This document shows positions 7,915-16,209 of a stretch of DNA of 64,000 nt, piece by piece. A model generated the notes under the pieces. That model saw only the letters and a list, made by a program, of their open reading frames with translations. It was not told the DNA's origin and did no database searches. Location of the stretch: positions 84,678-148,677 of the forward strand of contig BCWJ01000008.1 of NCBI GenBank assembly GCA_001592145.1, written 5' to 3'. This stretch comes from Xylanimicrobium pachnodae JCM 13526 = NBRC 107786 (lineage in GTDB: Bacteria; Actinomycetota; Actinomycetes; Actinomycetales; Cellulomonadaceae). A program made the translations under genes and the position numbers. Numbering within the stretch: the stretch's first letter is position 1; every line of letters begins with the position of its first letter.

Positions 7915-9279
7915 TCAGGACGGTGCTGGGGTGGGTGGGCCGGTGGCGGTGTCCCACAGGTTCGTCCACGCCTGAGCCCAGGGCCAACTGGTGGGTAGGT
8001 GCATGATCAGCCGTCTCCCGGTGGCGGCGAGGCGGGCCGGGGTCGCGATGATGGTGCGCAGCATCGTGGCCATGCGGGCCTTGCCCGTCCTGGCCGCGAC
8101 GGCCGCGGCCCGGCAGATGTTGAACGCGATGACCGCGAACGTGAGCCAGGCGGCGTTCGCGGCGAACTTCCCCGAGGGTAGGTGGGCCAGGGGGCCGGCC
8201 TTGAGCTCGGCGATGACCTGCTCGACGATCGCGTGGCCACGGTGATGGCGGTCGGCTTCTACCGCGGACAGGGTGGTGTTCGTGATGAACGCGTGGTGGC
8301 AGTAGGTGGTGAACAGCTCGCCCTGATCAGTGTCGGGTGCGTCGCCGAGGCGCCTGACGCGTCGCACGACCAGCCGGCAGGTGACCTGCTGCGCTTTGGG
8401 GTGGGAGACGAACGCGGTGAAGCCGGTCTCGGCGACCTCGGCCTCGGAGACCCACTCGCCCGTCTCCTCGTCAAGGATCGCGTCGGGGTACTCGATCGGG
8501 GTCCACGCCGTCTCGGGGATCTGGGAGATCGCCCGGGTCACCGTCTTCCAGGCCGGGATCGTGAAGGAGAACCACGCCCCCGCCTTCACGGCGGCGGCGA
8601 CGTTCTTCGCTGTGGCGAACGCGGAGTCCCCACGCACCCACACCTGCTGGGTCGGGCCGGTCACCGCCTTGACCGTGGTCAGGGTCCGCTTGAGGTGCCA
8701 GTCGGCGCCCTTACCCGACCTCGTCGACCCCTGACGCAGCGAGCACTCCGCGACCACCGGCGCCGTCGAGGGTGTACTGATCGTGGCGATCAGCGCGTTC
8801 AGCCCGCGCACCCCGGAGTACCCGAACCCGGCACCGTCCTTGGCGTATCCGTGGACCTCACGGATCGTGTCGTCCACGTCCACGAACACCAGGTCATCCG
8901 CCCCGACCAGGGCCGGGACCTTCGCGGCGAGCCCGGCCAGGAGGCGACGGTGCGCGGCGTGTAGCTGCAGTACGTGCCCGTGGGTGAAGGAACGCAGGAA
9001 GGTCCCGATCGTCGACGGTGCCCGCACCGGACCGAGCACCCGGGCCGTGCCACCGGCGCGCAGCACGTTCAGGTCATCGATGCTGTCCGCCCCGGCCAGC
9101 ATCCCCGCGATCACCGTGCGCGCCTTGACCACCACACTCGCCGCGGGCAGCGTGCACGCCTCGTCAATCACGTCGGACAACCCGGCCGACTCCGCGAGTT
9201 CGAGGACCGGCACCAGGCCAGCCGTGGACACGAGGTTCGGATCGTCGAGTACCGGCACGATGCCATGGCATGCTTTCAT
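7915..9279 (-). CDS. IS1380-family DDE transposase
   Basis: A 454-residue transposase that catalyses cut-and-paste movement of the element. The first catalytic Asp is in FVDVDDTIREVHGYAKDG, followed by the family hallmark GFGYSGVRGLNALIATI. The second Asp is in VWVRGDSAFATAKN and the Glu in HAIVEQVIAELK. The ATG at 9279 is preferred because AGAGGGG lies about ten bases upstream; a longer start at 9330 exists but adds a sequence without family character. The reading frame is intact. Both ends of the IS are present, so it may still be active. Confidence 0.9.
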   Translation of the reverse strand: MKACHGIVPVLDDPNLVSTAGLVPVLELAESAGLSDVIDEACTLPAASVVVKARTVIAGMLAGADSIDDLNVLRAGGTARVLGPVRAPSTIGTFLRSFTHGHVLQLHAAHRRLLAGLAAKVPALVGADDLVFVDVDDTIREVHGYAKDGAGFGYSGVRGLNALIATISTPSTAPVVAECSLRQGSTRSGKGADWHLKRTLTTVKAVTGPTQQVWVRGDSAFATAKNVAAAVKAGAWFSFTIPAWKTVTRAISQIPETAWTPIEYPDAILDEETGEWVSEAEVAETGFTAFVSHPKAQQVTCRLVVRRVRRLGDAPDTDQGELFTTYCHHAFITNTTLSAVEADRHHRGHAIVEQVIAELKAGPLAHLPSGKFAANAAWLTFAVIAFNICRAAAVAARTGKARMATMLRTIIATPARLAATGRRLIMHLPTSWPWAQAWTNLWDTATGPPTPAPS

Positions 9280-9383
9280 TACTGAGTGCCCCTCTGCTTG
9301 GCCTGGTGCTGTCGTCGCACACAACATCATCCCAGGTCAGCGGGGCACTCCGGCCACCTACGACCGGCGCGCCACACACCGAA

Positions 9384-9396
9384 CGGTGGACTCAGG
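9384..9396 (-). repeat. IS1380 terminal inverted repeat, internal right end
   Basis: The complement reads CCTGAGTCCACCG. This marks the natural IS border on the transposase-start side, giving an IS of 1,623 bp (7774-9396). The next bases, CTCAGCC, are the exact complement of the GGCTGAG that precedes the left end, so the inverted match continues 7 bp beyond the IS. Confidence 0.75.
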
Positions 9397-9445
9397 CTCA
9401 GCCTCGGAGGGTGGTGGACGAGGCGCCGACCGGCTAGGAGATCCG

Positions 9446-11653
9446 TCAGACGGTGAGTTCGTCGGGTACGGATTGTCCCGGGAGCCAGGTACGCGCGGCG
9501 GTGCTGATGATCGAGGCCGAGACCCACCAGACCGCGAGTGATGCCAGTCCTGCGAAGGCGGCGGTGCCGAGGATGACCTCCCACGGCAGTTGGTATCCGT
9601 AGACGGAGGGGCGGATGGGATAGGCGGTCACGGCGCTGGCGGCTACTGCCATCACGAGTCCGATCACGACCGCGGGCATGAGCCGGACACCGATGATGGT
9701 GGTGATGGCCGTCTTGTCGATGCCGACCGTGGACAGCGGGGCGATCTCGTCGGCGGACCGGATGATCTCGGCGGTGGTGTTGGCGAAGGCGCCTACGAGG
9801 ACCAGGAGGATTCCGACGAGCCCGAAGAATGAGAGCCAGCGTGCTTGGTCGTAGGCGACCAGCGACCCGACGAGCCAGGAGGCCCCTGGTGTCTGGATCA
9901 CGGGGAGGGGTGCGATCTCGTCGGTGACGGCCGCGGCGAGCTCGACGTGGTCGATCAGTTCGCCGTCGATGCGGAAGAAGAACGTCTCGAGGCTGCCGCC
10001 GGCAGGTGCTGGTTTCGTCTCGATGGGCGTTGTGCCGAGTCCTGCGCTGACGAGGTAGTCCAGCGCGACCGGGTCGATGTCGGCCCGTGCCTTGTCGATC
10101 GTGTTTCCCGTCGTCATCCCGAGGCGTTCTAGGACCTCGTCGCTGGTCGTCGCGCGCTGGACGATCTCCATGTCACCGTCCAGGCCGTCGAGCCAGAAGT
10201 CGACGGCGACGAAGCCGCTCGGGAGGCTGTCCAGCGCGTGCAGCGAGCTGCGGCCGTCGCGTGCGCTTGCGGCGACGAGGTGCCCGTCGAGGGAGGCTGC
10301 TGTCGCTGCCGCATCGCGGTCGACCCCGAAGCTCATGGCGGCGGACGACAAGAGCACGACGACCACGGTGCCCGCGGCGACGACGGAACCCACCCGCACG
10401 CTTGCACTGCGATGCCGCTCCAGTTGGCGAACTCCGATGAGCTGCCCTGCTCCCCCATGGCGGCGTACCCGGGCCGAGAGCATGCGGGTCACCGCCCCGA
10501 GGACCGCATCGATCAGCGAGGGCAGGGTCAGGAGGATGCCGACGGTGATCGCCACGGTCGCGAACAGGATGACGGGCTGAGCCCAGTCGAGATCTGGGCG
10601 CATGCTCAGCAGCGCGATCGGGATGAGCGCGCCGAGCATGGTCACGCACAATGCGGCGGACCCGAATCGTGAGCGTTGGCGTGCACGCCCGGCCTTGCGT
10701 ACCCGGGTCGGCTGGCGGCGGCGGGCGGAGGCGAGAGCCACGGCGCCGGCGGCGAACACGCACCCGATGGCGGCGGCTGCGACGACCTGCACCGCGTGGG
10801 GGCGAAGGTCCTCGGGCAGGATCTCAAAGCCGACCATGGGCAAGCGCAAGCCCGAGGTCACCGTCCAGACGGAGAGAGCCACCGCCGCTGTGGTTCCGGC
10901 GAGCAAGGCCCACGCGTTACCGGCCAGGATCGCCCGCGCCCGCTGCCACGGGGAGGCGCCCATCCGCTCGAGCGCCCTGAGTGCGCTACCGACGTCTCGG
11001 TCTCCCAGGCGACCACCCCCGATGGCCAGGACGACGCCGCCGATCAGCGGGAACGGCACCATCGCGGTCAGGAACGTCGTCAGGGGTTGCTGATAGAGGA
11101 TCTCCCCGACGACAGCTCCGCCGCCGTGCCAGGCGCTGATCGGCACGAAGCTCGACTCGTCGACCTGCTCGGCCGAGCGGAACACGTAGAGCAGCCGCTC
11201 CCCGGGGCTGACCAGGGCTGCGCGATCGATGACCGCCGCGATCGGCCCGTACCGTGCGGCGATGAGCCCATCTTGATCCAGGTCCTTCAGGGCAGCGGAC
11301 ACGGCAATCTGCCCTGGGTCGGGCCACTCGGTCAGCCCCGGAGGAGGAGGCGCTCCGGGATCGACCCGTACGTAGTAGTACACGCCGATGTACTGGTTGT
11401 CGATGAACTCCCACCCTGTGGCGAGCAACGCCATCGGTGGCTCCGCTTCGGACTCGGTCATCTGGCCCGAGCGGGCGAGTGCGCGGTCCATGCGCCCGTC
11501 GTACACCGCCGACGCGATGACTGCGCTCGCCGCGACGCTACCGATCGTCAGCACCGCCAGGGTGATCACGAGCGCACGGATCCACCGCACTGGGCCACGC
11601 GGCCGGACCAGTCGCGCGAGCACCGCCGCCTTGTGCGGGTGAGTCACTGCCAT
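9446..11653 (-). CDS. FtsX-like ABC transporter permease
   Basis: A 735-residue integral membrane protein with an N-terminal membrane anchor (about residues 25-50), a large extracytoplasmic region, further hydrophobic segments in the middle and a C-terminal group including FFGLVGILLVLVGAFANTT and LPWEVILGTAAFAGLASLAV. This two-half architecture is that of FtsX/MacB-type permeases, including those linked to bacteriocin export or immunity. Its start overlaps the ATPase gene by 10 bp, so the two form one transporter. A gene for a secreted peptide lies upstream in the same direction. Export or protection against that peptide is inferred from context. Cargo of the transposition unit. Confidence 0.82.
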   Translation of the reverse strand: MAVTHPHKAAVLARLVRPRGPVRWIRALVITLAVLTIGSVAASAVIASAVYDGRMDRALARSGQMTESEAEPPMALLATGWEFIDNQYIGVYYYVRVDPGAPPPPGLTEWPDPGQIAVSAALKDLDQDGLIAARYGPIAAVIDRAALVSPGERLLYVFRSAEQVDESSFVPISAWHGGGAVVGEILYQQPLTTFLTAMVPFPLIGGVVLAIGGGRLGDRDVGSALRALERMGASPWQRARAILAGNAWALLAGTTAAVALSVWTVTSGLRLPMVGFEILPEDLRPHAVQVVAAAAIGCVFAAGAVALASARRRQPTRVRKAGRARQRSRFGSAALCVTMLGALIPIALLSMRPDLDWAQPVILFATVAITVGILLTLPSLIDAVLGAVTRMLSARVRRHGGAGQLIGVRQLERHRSASVRVGSVVAAGTVVVVLLSSAAMSFGVDRDAAATAASLDGHLVAASARDGRSSLHALDSLPSGFVAVDFWLDGLDGDMEIVQRATTSDEVLERLGMTTGNTIDKARADIDPVALDYLVSAGLGTTPIETKPAPAGGSLETFFFRIDGELIDHVELAAAVTDEIAPLPVIQTPGASWLVGSLVAYDQARWLSFFGLVGILLVLVGAFANTTAEIIRSADEIAPLSTVGIDKTAITTIIGVRLMPAVVIGLVMAVAASAVTAYPIRPSVYGYQLPWEVILGTAAFAGLASLAVWWVSASIISTAARTWLPGQSVPDELTV

Positions 11654-12309
11654 GTCAGCCCTCCCGCACGAAGCATCCCGGTGCGCTGCGCCCTGGCGGC
11701 GACAAGAGGCTCATGGGTCACCACGACCAGCGCACACTGCCACTGCTGCGGCGCCGAGAAGATGACATCCGCAATCTCCTCACGCGCTTCGACGTCGAGA
11801 GAACCGGTCGGCTCGTCCGCCACGATCAGCGATGGACGGTTGATCAGAGCACGAGCCAACGCGGTGCGTTGCCGCTCACCACCGGAGAGCCGGTCCGACG
11901 ACAGATCGACGTCGCCTACCCCCACGGCCTCCAGGAGTTCGCGGCCACGCGCACTCGCCTCAGCGGCCGGTACCCCGGCCAGCAGCGCGGGCACGATGAC
12001 GTTTTCCAGCGGCGTCAACGCGGGCAGGAGTTCGCCGTGCTGGAAGACCGATCCGATGTGCCGCTGCCGCATCCGGGCAGCATCGCGCCTCCGGCGCCCA
12101 TCCATCGATTGCCCGGCGATGTGGACGGCACCGCTCAAGGGCGCCATCAAGCCGAGAAGAATGTTGAGGAGCGTCGACTTTCCCGCCCCTGACGGCCCCA
12201 TGATCGCGACCGCCTCACCGGCCTCCACGCTCACGGAGATCTGGTCGAGAATCGTTCGCTCACCAAACCGGAAAGTGATCTCCCGGACATCGAGCATGGG
12301 TTCCGTCAC
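11644..12309 (-). CDS. ABC transporter ATP-binding protein, MacB/LolD-like
   Basis: A 221-residue ATPase partner of the FtsX-like permease. Walker A GPSGAGKS is at 38-45, the Q-loop in SVFQHGELLPALT, the signature LSGGE at 141-145 and Walker B LIVADEP at 161-167. ADEPTGSLD is the usual form in the MacB/LolD group. The GTG at 12309 has GAGAGG about six bases upstream; an internal ATG at 12297 is an alternative. A 12-bp hairpin at 12359 separates it from the peptide gene, possibly lowering transporter expression relative to the peptide. Confidence 0.88.
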   Translation of the reverse strand: MTEPMLDVREITFRFGERTILDQISVSVEAGEAVAIMGPSGAGKSTLLNILLGLMAPLSGAVHIAGQSMDGRRRRDAARMRQRHIGSVFQHGELLPALTPLENVIVPALLAGVPAAEASARGRELLEAVGVGDVDLSSDRLSGGERQRTALARALINRPSLIVADEPTGSLDVEAREEIADVIFSAPQQWQCALVVVTHEPLVAARAQRTGMLRAGGLTWQ

Positions 12310-12358
12310 TCTGTACCTCTCACAGACATCCAGGGCCGGGTCTTCACCGTGAGCCAGT

Positions 12359-12392
12359 CCGGTTGGCGCCGGAGGATGCGGGCGCCAACCGG
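12359..12392. terminator. Hairpin between peptide and ABC genes
   Basis: Arms 12359-12370 (CCGGTTGGCGCC) and 12381-12392 are perfect complements around a 10-base loop. It lies between the stop of the peptide gene (12474) and the ATPase start. With no T-run it may be a partial terminator or RNA-stability element. Confidence 0.6.
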
Positions 12393-12473
12393 CACTGGAT
12401 CGCCATGGCAGCGGTGCTGCCGTTGTACTGCCCACACCGGGCATCGTTCACGCTGTCTCGGAAGCCGAGGCTG

Positions 12474-12820
12474 CTACTTCCAGGCGCCGCACTGCATCCC
12501 GCCCAAGAGCGCTCCTGAGCGGCACGCCAGGAGCCCGTTGACGTTGTTCGCGAGGCCCGTCTTGGTCGCCGTCGTGCCGGGGCCGCTCTTGTTGTTGAAG
12601 GCGTAGACGGTGCCCCCGCTACCGCTCAACGTGTACTGCGCCTGAACCCAGCGACCGTCGTCGCTGTTGTCCTTGACGGAGACCGATTTGGTACCAGTCG
12701 TTGCCGTGGCCCGCTGTCCACGCTGACCGTCGCCGTGAGCGCGTGCGCGGCACCCATGCCACCGACCGAGAGCGCTCCAGCAACGGCAACACCGATGAGT
12801 CGACACACAGACTTCTTCAT
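12474..12820 (-). pseudogene. Small secreted peptide, apparently frameshifted
   Basis: From ATG 12820 (GAGGAAGGA upstream) the sequence encodes a good Sec signal peptide, MKKSVCRLIGVAVAGAL... ending in GAAHA, then LTATVSVDSG. In that frame the protein degenerates into an Arg/Ser-rich tail. The other frame, from about codon 37 on, encodes a plausible mature domain: TKSVSVKDNSDDGRWVQAQY, then VYAFNNKSG and a Cys-containing end, LLACRSG and GGMQCGAWK, stopping at 12474. A one-base shift between about 12700 and 12730 would join them into about 115 residues. Either the gene is broken or the read contains an error. It is not a clear lactococcin 972 relative; I do not recognise the mature domain. 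Confidence 0.65.
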
Positions 12821-12978
12821 CTTCGTGATCCTTCCTCGCAGCGCACGATGGTCCGGATCGGATGACACGGCTACTCGTGCGTGTGCGTTCGGTGTGAGCG
12901 TGGCCGGTTGGCCCGCTCACTCTGTACGTGACATCTGGGCCGTGGATTTACGCAGGATTCCGTATGGCGTGCGTCACA

Positions 12979-14037
12979 TCACGGGCCGGGTGTGCCGATC
13001 GTGTCGACCATCCCGGCGCTCAGCCAGACCTCGAACCCGGTGACGGTGGGTTCGGTGATACCGAGCGTCGGGTCGGTCACGGTGATGGTCTCGGTTCCGA
13101 TGAGCTGACCGGTGGTCGTGGAGACGTGGAGCACGAAGACCTGGTGGGAGCCGGTGTCGGGCCGGTCCCAGGTGATTGCGAACCCGTGCGCCGGTTGCCC
13201 GTCGCGTGCCGTGGTGAGCCCGAGGTGACGGACGGCGGGCTCGTCGGCGAGAACGTCCCACATGGCGGCGGCGAGGTCGGACGGGATGACGTAAAGGCCA
13301 TGGAGGTCCGCAATCTCACTGGCGAGCGTCCACGCCCGCTCCTGCGCGCTTGCGGTGGCAGGCAGCGCCGAACGGTCCAGGAGGGCCGCGCGAAGGGCTT
13401 GCGGGTCGCGCGGCAGCGTGTCGGGCAGGCGCGGGTCGAAGGTCCCGGCCTCGGCGGTGTCGGTGGACTCCAGCACACCCGGTGCCGGGGTGTCGGTCGA
13501 CTTGAGGAGGCCGTCCAGGTCGAGGGGGGCGCCGCGTGACTGGTCCATGCGTGCCGACCCGTCTGGTCCCAGCCACATCTGCGTGACGGTCGGGATCAGG
13601 TCGGCCTCGACGTCGTCGCCCGCGTGCACGGACATCAACCAGCCCGAACGTGCGACGTAGTGCACGTCGCCGGTGCCCGACAGCGGGTAGTTCCGTGCGG
13701 CCAGCGCCGCCTCGCGGAGCTCCTGGTGCGCGGCGGGTGCATCGGCCGCGTCCTGGGGTGTGGCGATGGTGTACTCCAGGGGTGCCGGGAACGCCATCGC
13801 GGGCGCCGACCCGAACACCATGGTCATCGCGAACGTGACCGCGGTCACCACGGCGGCTGCCGACGCCAGCCATGCAGTCCGCGTGACCGTGCGGCGCCTG
13901 TCGGCGGCACGGATCCGCCACAGCATCCGCTCAACATCGCCGGGGTCGGGGAGGTGCTCGGCCGGCAACGGCAACACGCCTTGCTCGTGCAGGAGCGCGC
14001 GCAGCTCGTCGACAACCCGCTCATCGTCCGAGGCCAC
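12979..14037 (-). CDS. CU044_5270-like membrane protein, sigma-factor partner
   Basis: A 352-residue protein with a cytoplasmic N-terminus of about 53 residues, one membrane segment at about 54-76 (TAWLASAAAVVTAVTFAMTM) and a large extracytoplasmic part. This layout and its place directly after an ECF sigma gene match the CU044_5270 family of actinobacterial sigma-linked proteins, which are suspected to act as anti-sigma or sensor proteins. It overlaps the sigma gene by 17 bp. A ZAS-type HxxxCxxC zinc motif is not visible, so the mode of sigma control, if any, is unknown. Cargo of the transposition unit. Confidence 0.75.
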   Translation of the reverse strand: MASDDERVVDELRALLHEQGVLPLPAEHLPDPGDVERMLWRIRAADRRRTVTRTAWLASAAAVVTAVTFAMTMVFGSAPAMAFPAPLEYTIATPQDAADAPAAHQELREAALAARNYPLSGTGDVHYVARSGWLMSVHAGDDVEADLIPTVTQMWLGPDGSARMDQSRGAPLDLDGLLKSTDTPAPGVLESTDTAEAGTFDPRLPDTLPRDPQALRAALLDRSALPATASAQERAWTLASEIADLHGLYVIPSDLAAAMWDVLADEPAVRHLGLTTARDGQPAHGFAITWDRPDTGSHQVFVLHVSTTTGQLIGTETITVTDPTLGITEPTVTGFEVWLSAGMVDTIGTPGP

Positions 14038-14614
14038 GACTCCTCCCTTCCATCTGCGCGTCGACCAGCGCCATCTCGGTGTCGACGGATGCCATCTCGG
14101 TATCGACCAGCGGGCGCAGCCGCCGCAGCGCCCGGGTCACCCGCGCACTGACCGTCGAGGTCGGGCGCCCCAGGATCGTCCCCACCTCGGCGAGGGTGAA
14201 CCCGCAGATCGCCACCAGGTACACCGACGCCCGTTCATGCACGGGCAACGCGCCGAGCCAGCGCTGCACCCGGTCCGTGGCAACGACCTCGTCGGTGGCC
14301 GCAGACACGCCAGGCGGCTGGGCCGCGACGGCATCCACGACACACCGGTCCCGGTCGTAGGCCCGGTACAGCTCGAGGACCTTCATGTGCGCGATCCCGA
14401 ACACCCACGCCCGACACCGGTCGTTTGTCGGCGGGCGATCACCCCAACGGCGCCACGCCGTCTCGAACGCCGCGGAGACAACGTCGTCGACATCGTTTGG
14501 GCCGACCTGGCGCAGCACGTACCCATGAAGATCGGCATACGCGGAACGCGCGAACTCCTCGAAACCCTCGATCTCAGTCCCAGGACCGGGGCCGTGGCGG
14601 AAGCGATTTAGCAC
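14021..14614 (-). CDS. ECF RNA polymerase sigma factor
   Basis: A sigma-70 family factor of about 197 residues. The region 2 stretch runs from FARSAYADLHGYVLRQV through DDVVSAAFETAWRRW (core binding and -10 recognition). The region 4 helix-turn-helix is around ICGFTLAEVGTILGRPTSTV followed by SARVTRALRRL. There is no extra C-terminal domain. The start is uncertain: GTG 14614 overlaps the stop of the upstream I36-like gene by 7 bp and suggests coupling; a longer frame continues to 14689. Its target promoters are unknown. A member of this operon is itself secreted, so the sigma factor may control an exported product. Confidence 0.85.
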   Translation of the reverse strand: MLNRFRHGPGPGTEIEGFEEFARSAYADLHGYVLRQVGPNDVDDVVSAAFETAWRRWGDRPPTNDRCRAWVFGIAHMKVLELYRAYDRDRCVVDAVAAQPPGVSAATDEVVATDRVQRWLGALPVHERASVYLVAICGFTLAEVGTILGRPTSTVSARVTRALRRLRPLVDTEMASVDTEMALVDAQMEGRSRGLGR

Positions 14615-15000
14615 GACGTCGTGGTCAAGAACCGCACCGATCCGGCGGGCACCGACACCGACGCAGACTGCACCCCGGCTGCGAAGCACTGGGACATCCC
14701 CGTTCCCCCAGCACCCGAGAAAACGCGGACGGCTCGCCCGGACCGGTTCCAGACCGACTTCGCGCTCGACAATCCGGTCACGTTCTGGTTACCGGTCGTG
14801 CCGTAGAAGGTACCGGCATACATGCTGCCGGACCACAGGCAGAAGCGACCGGACGCACACGAAGCCGAGCTCAAGGGCACCACTTCCAGAGCAGATGCCG
14901 CCGCGGGGGAGGCAAGACCGAGCGACAGCGTGCAGAGAACAAGCAGGGCTGCGGCGAGTCGAGGACGGCGGACATACGGACGGCGCATCGAACGGACCAT
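14608..15000 (-). CDS. Secreted peptidase-inhibitor family I36-like protein
   Basis: About 130 residues beginning with an Arg-rich N-region, a hydrophobic core (LAAALLVLCTLSLGLA) and a signal cleavage site near SPAAASA. The mature part has four Cys (48, 54, 105, 130) and the gamma-crystallin-like motifs of Streptomyces I36 metalloprotease inhibitors: GRFCLWSGSMYAG and SAKSVWNRSGRAVRVFSG. It is the first gene of an operon with the sigma factor and the membrane protein. No good ribosome-binding site precedes ATG 15000 or 14988, so the start is tentative. Protease inhibition is inferred from family resemblance. Confidence 0.75.
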   Translation of the reverse strand: MVRSMRRPYVRRPRLAAALLVLCTLSLGLASPAAASALEVVPLSSASCASGRFCLWSGSMYAGTFYGTTGNQNVTGLSSAKSVWNRSGRAVRVFSGAGGTGMSQCFAAGVQSASVSVPAGSVRFLTTTSC

Positions 15001-15339
15001 GGTCGAGTGTCGGGCACGCGGCCGCCGCGGCGTCGCGTTGGCGCTGACCGAACCGTTCGGCAGACAGTAGGTCCCTCCGACTTGGTTGCGGTCAGCCAAC
15101 TGTCTGCTCGCGCCGGACACCTCGGCCTTCAGCTGAGCCGTCGAGTTTCGACTCAGCAACTTGATCGCCGGGCCCTGCTGCGCCGCCAGTGTTGCGATCG
15201 CCCGCCCGAAGCCTCTTCACCCGCGAGGTGACGGGGCTTCACCGCGAACTCCTCCACGCCAGAAGAACCGTCTCCGCAGATCAGCGGCCACGTTCATGGC
15301 GCTCGGGCACAAGCCAGACCCACCCGGCTGGTCGCCGAG
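15001..15339. other. Non-coding right flank of the cargo
   Basis: About 340 bases between the I36-like gene and the alternative right end. I see no convincing gene. It should contain the promoter for the minus-strand operon, but I could not identify clear -10/-35 elements. Confidence 0.5.
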
Positions 15340-15352
15340 CGGTGGATTGAGG
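15340..15352 (-). repeat. Alternative right end used by the IS1380 unit
   Basis: The complement reads CCTCAATCCACCG, sharing CCT--ATCCACCG with the left IS end. It is immediately followed by the CTGAG duplication. No second transposase gene is attached, so it is either a captured look-alike end or the relic of another copy. Confidence 0.75.
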
Positions 15353-15357
15353 CTGAG
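15353..15357. repeat. Right target-site duplication CTGAG
   Basis: Matches 7769-7773. After it, codon TAT (15358) continues the ATPase frame that was left at GAG 7771-7773. Confidence 0.85.
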
Positions 15358-16131
15358 TATGTCGCCCGCGTGTGCCGCGGAGGGTTTCCCGACGCACTCC
15401 GACGCACCAACACGGCCCGTCGCCGCTGGTTCGACGCGTACGTCGACCAGAGCGTCCAGCGCGACGCCGTCGAGCTCGCGCGGGTCCGGCAGCGTCAGGC
15501 CCTCTCCGAGGTGCTGAGTCGACTCGCGGGCCGGACCGCGCAGATCCTCAACGTCAACCAGATCGCCGAGGGACTCGAAATCACGCGAGCCACCGTCGAG
15601 ACCTACATCCGCCTGCTCGAAGACCTCTACCTCGTCGCCCGACTCCCCGCGTGGGGCAAGACGCTCGCGGCTCGTGCCACGCCGAAGCCGAAGATCCACG
15701 TCGTCGACTCCGGGGTTGCCGCACGCCTGATGCGCCTCAGCGAGGAGCGCCTCGCCGTCGGCGACCCGTCGACGAACACCGAGTTCGGCCACCTACTCGA
15801 GACCTTCGCCGTCGGCGAGCTTCGCAAGCAGGCATCCTGGTTCGACGCGCCGCCGAGCCTTGGGCATTGGCGAACCAGTACGGGCCACGAGGTCGACCTG
15901 ATCGTCGAGCTCGATGACGGCCGCGTGCTCGGGTTTGAGATCAAGGCCGGCGAAAGGATCTCGGACGCCGACCTGCAGGGCCTGCGCGAGCTGCGCGACC
16001 GCATCGGGCCGCGGTTCGTCGCGGGAGTCGCTCTGTCGCTCGGCACGCGTTCGTACACGTACGAGGACCGCCTCCACGTCATGCCTCTCGACCGCCTGTG
16101 GCAGCCCCCTGCACCGAACCTTGACCGGTAG
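15358..16131 (+). pseudogene. AAA/DUF4143 ATPase, C-terminal half
   Basis: The last 257 codons of the interrupted ATPase. It begins YVARVCRGGFPDALRR, the usual sequence at the end of the AAA part. A helical/winged segment follows (ILNVNQIAEGLEITRATVE), then the DUF4143 region with an HEVDLIVELDDGRVLGFEIK stretch that resembles the PD-(D/E)XK nuclease-like core (Asp, Glu and Lys present). It lacks its own promoter and start; a GTG at 15370 could in principle start a short product. The frame is intact, which argues that the insertion is recent. Confidence 0.88.
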
Positions 16132-16209
16132 GGCCGTCCCCGTGCCATAGCGGATGGAACTGCCAGGCATCTTCTGTCTCTAGGTGTCCACGCCTCCCCG
16201 AGTACAGAT

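Larger units (their letters stand above)
7774..15352. mobile_element. IS1380-type transposition unit with 6-kb cargo
   Basis: A 7,579-bp insertion bounded by CTGAG duplications. The left end CCTGGATCCACCG (7774-7786) is the end of the IS1380-family element. The right end, read inward, is CCTCAATCCACCG (15340-15352), matching 11 of 13. The insertion sequence's own second end lies internally at 9384-9396. So the unit contains one transposase gene, one true IS and extra DNA taken along to an alternative end. Cutting out the unit and one CTGAG copy rejoins codons GAG and TAT of the ATPase gene. ISEcp1 is the known IS1380 example of such one-ended capture; here the cargo lies beyond the end nearest the transposase start. 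Confidence 0.85.

Noticed and set aside
12474..12820. Lactococcin 972 bacteriocin
   Set aside because: The mature sequence lacks the Trp/Tyr-Gly and Ser/His pattern expected of that family, and only the gene neighbourhood is suggestive.
7774..15352. Composite transposon bounded by two IS copies
   Set aside because: Only one transposase gene is present; the right end is a 13-bp end-like sequence with no IS behind it.
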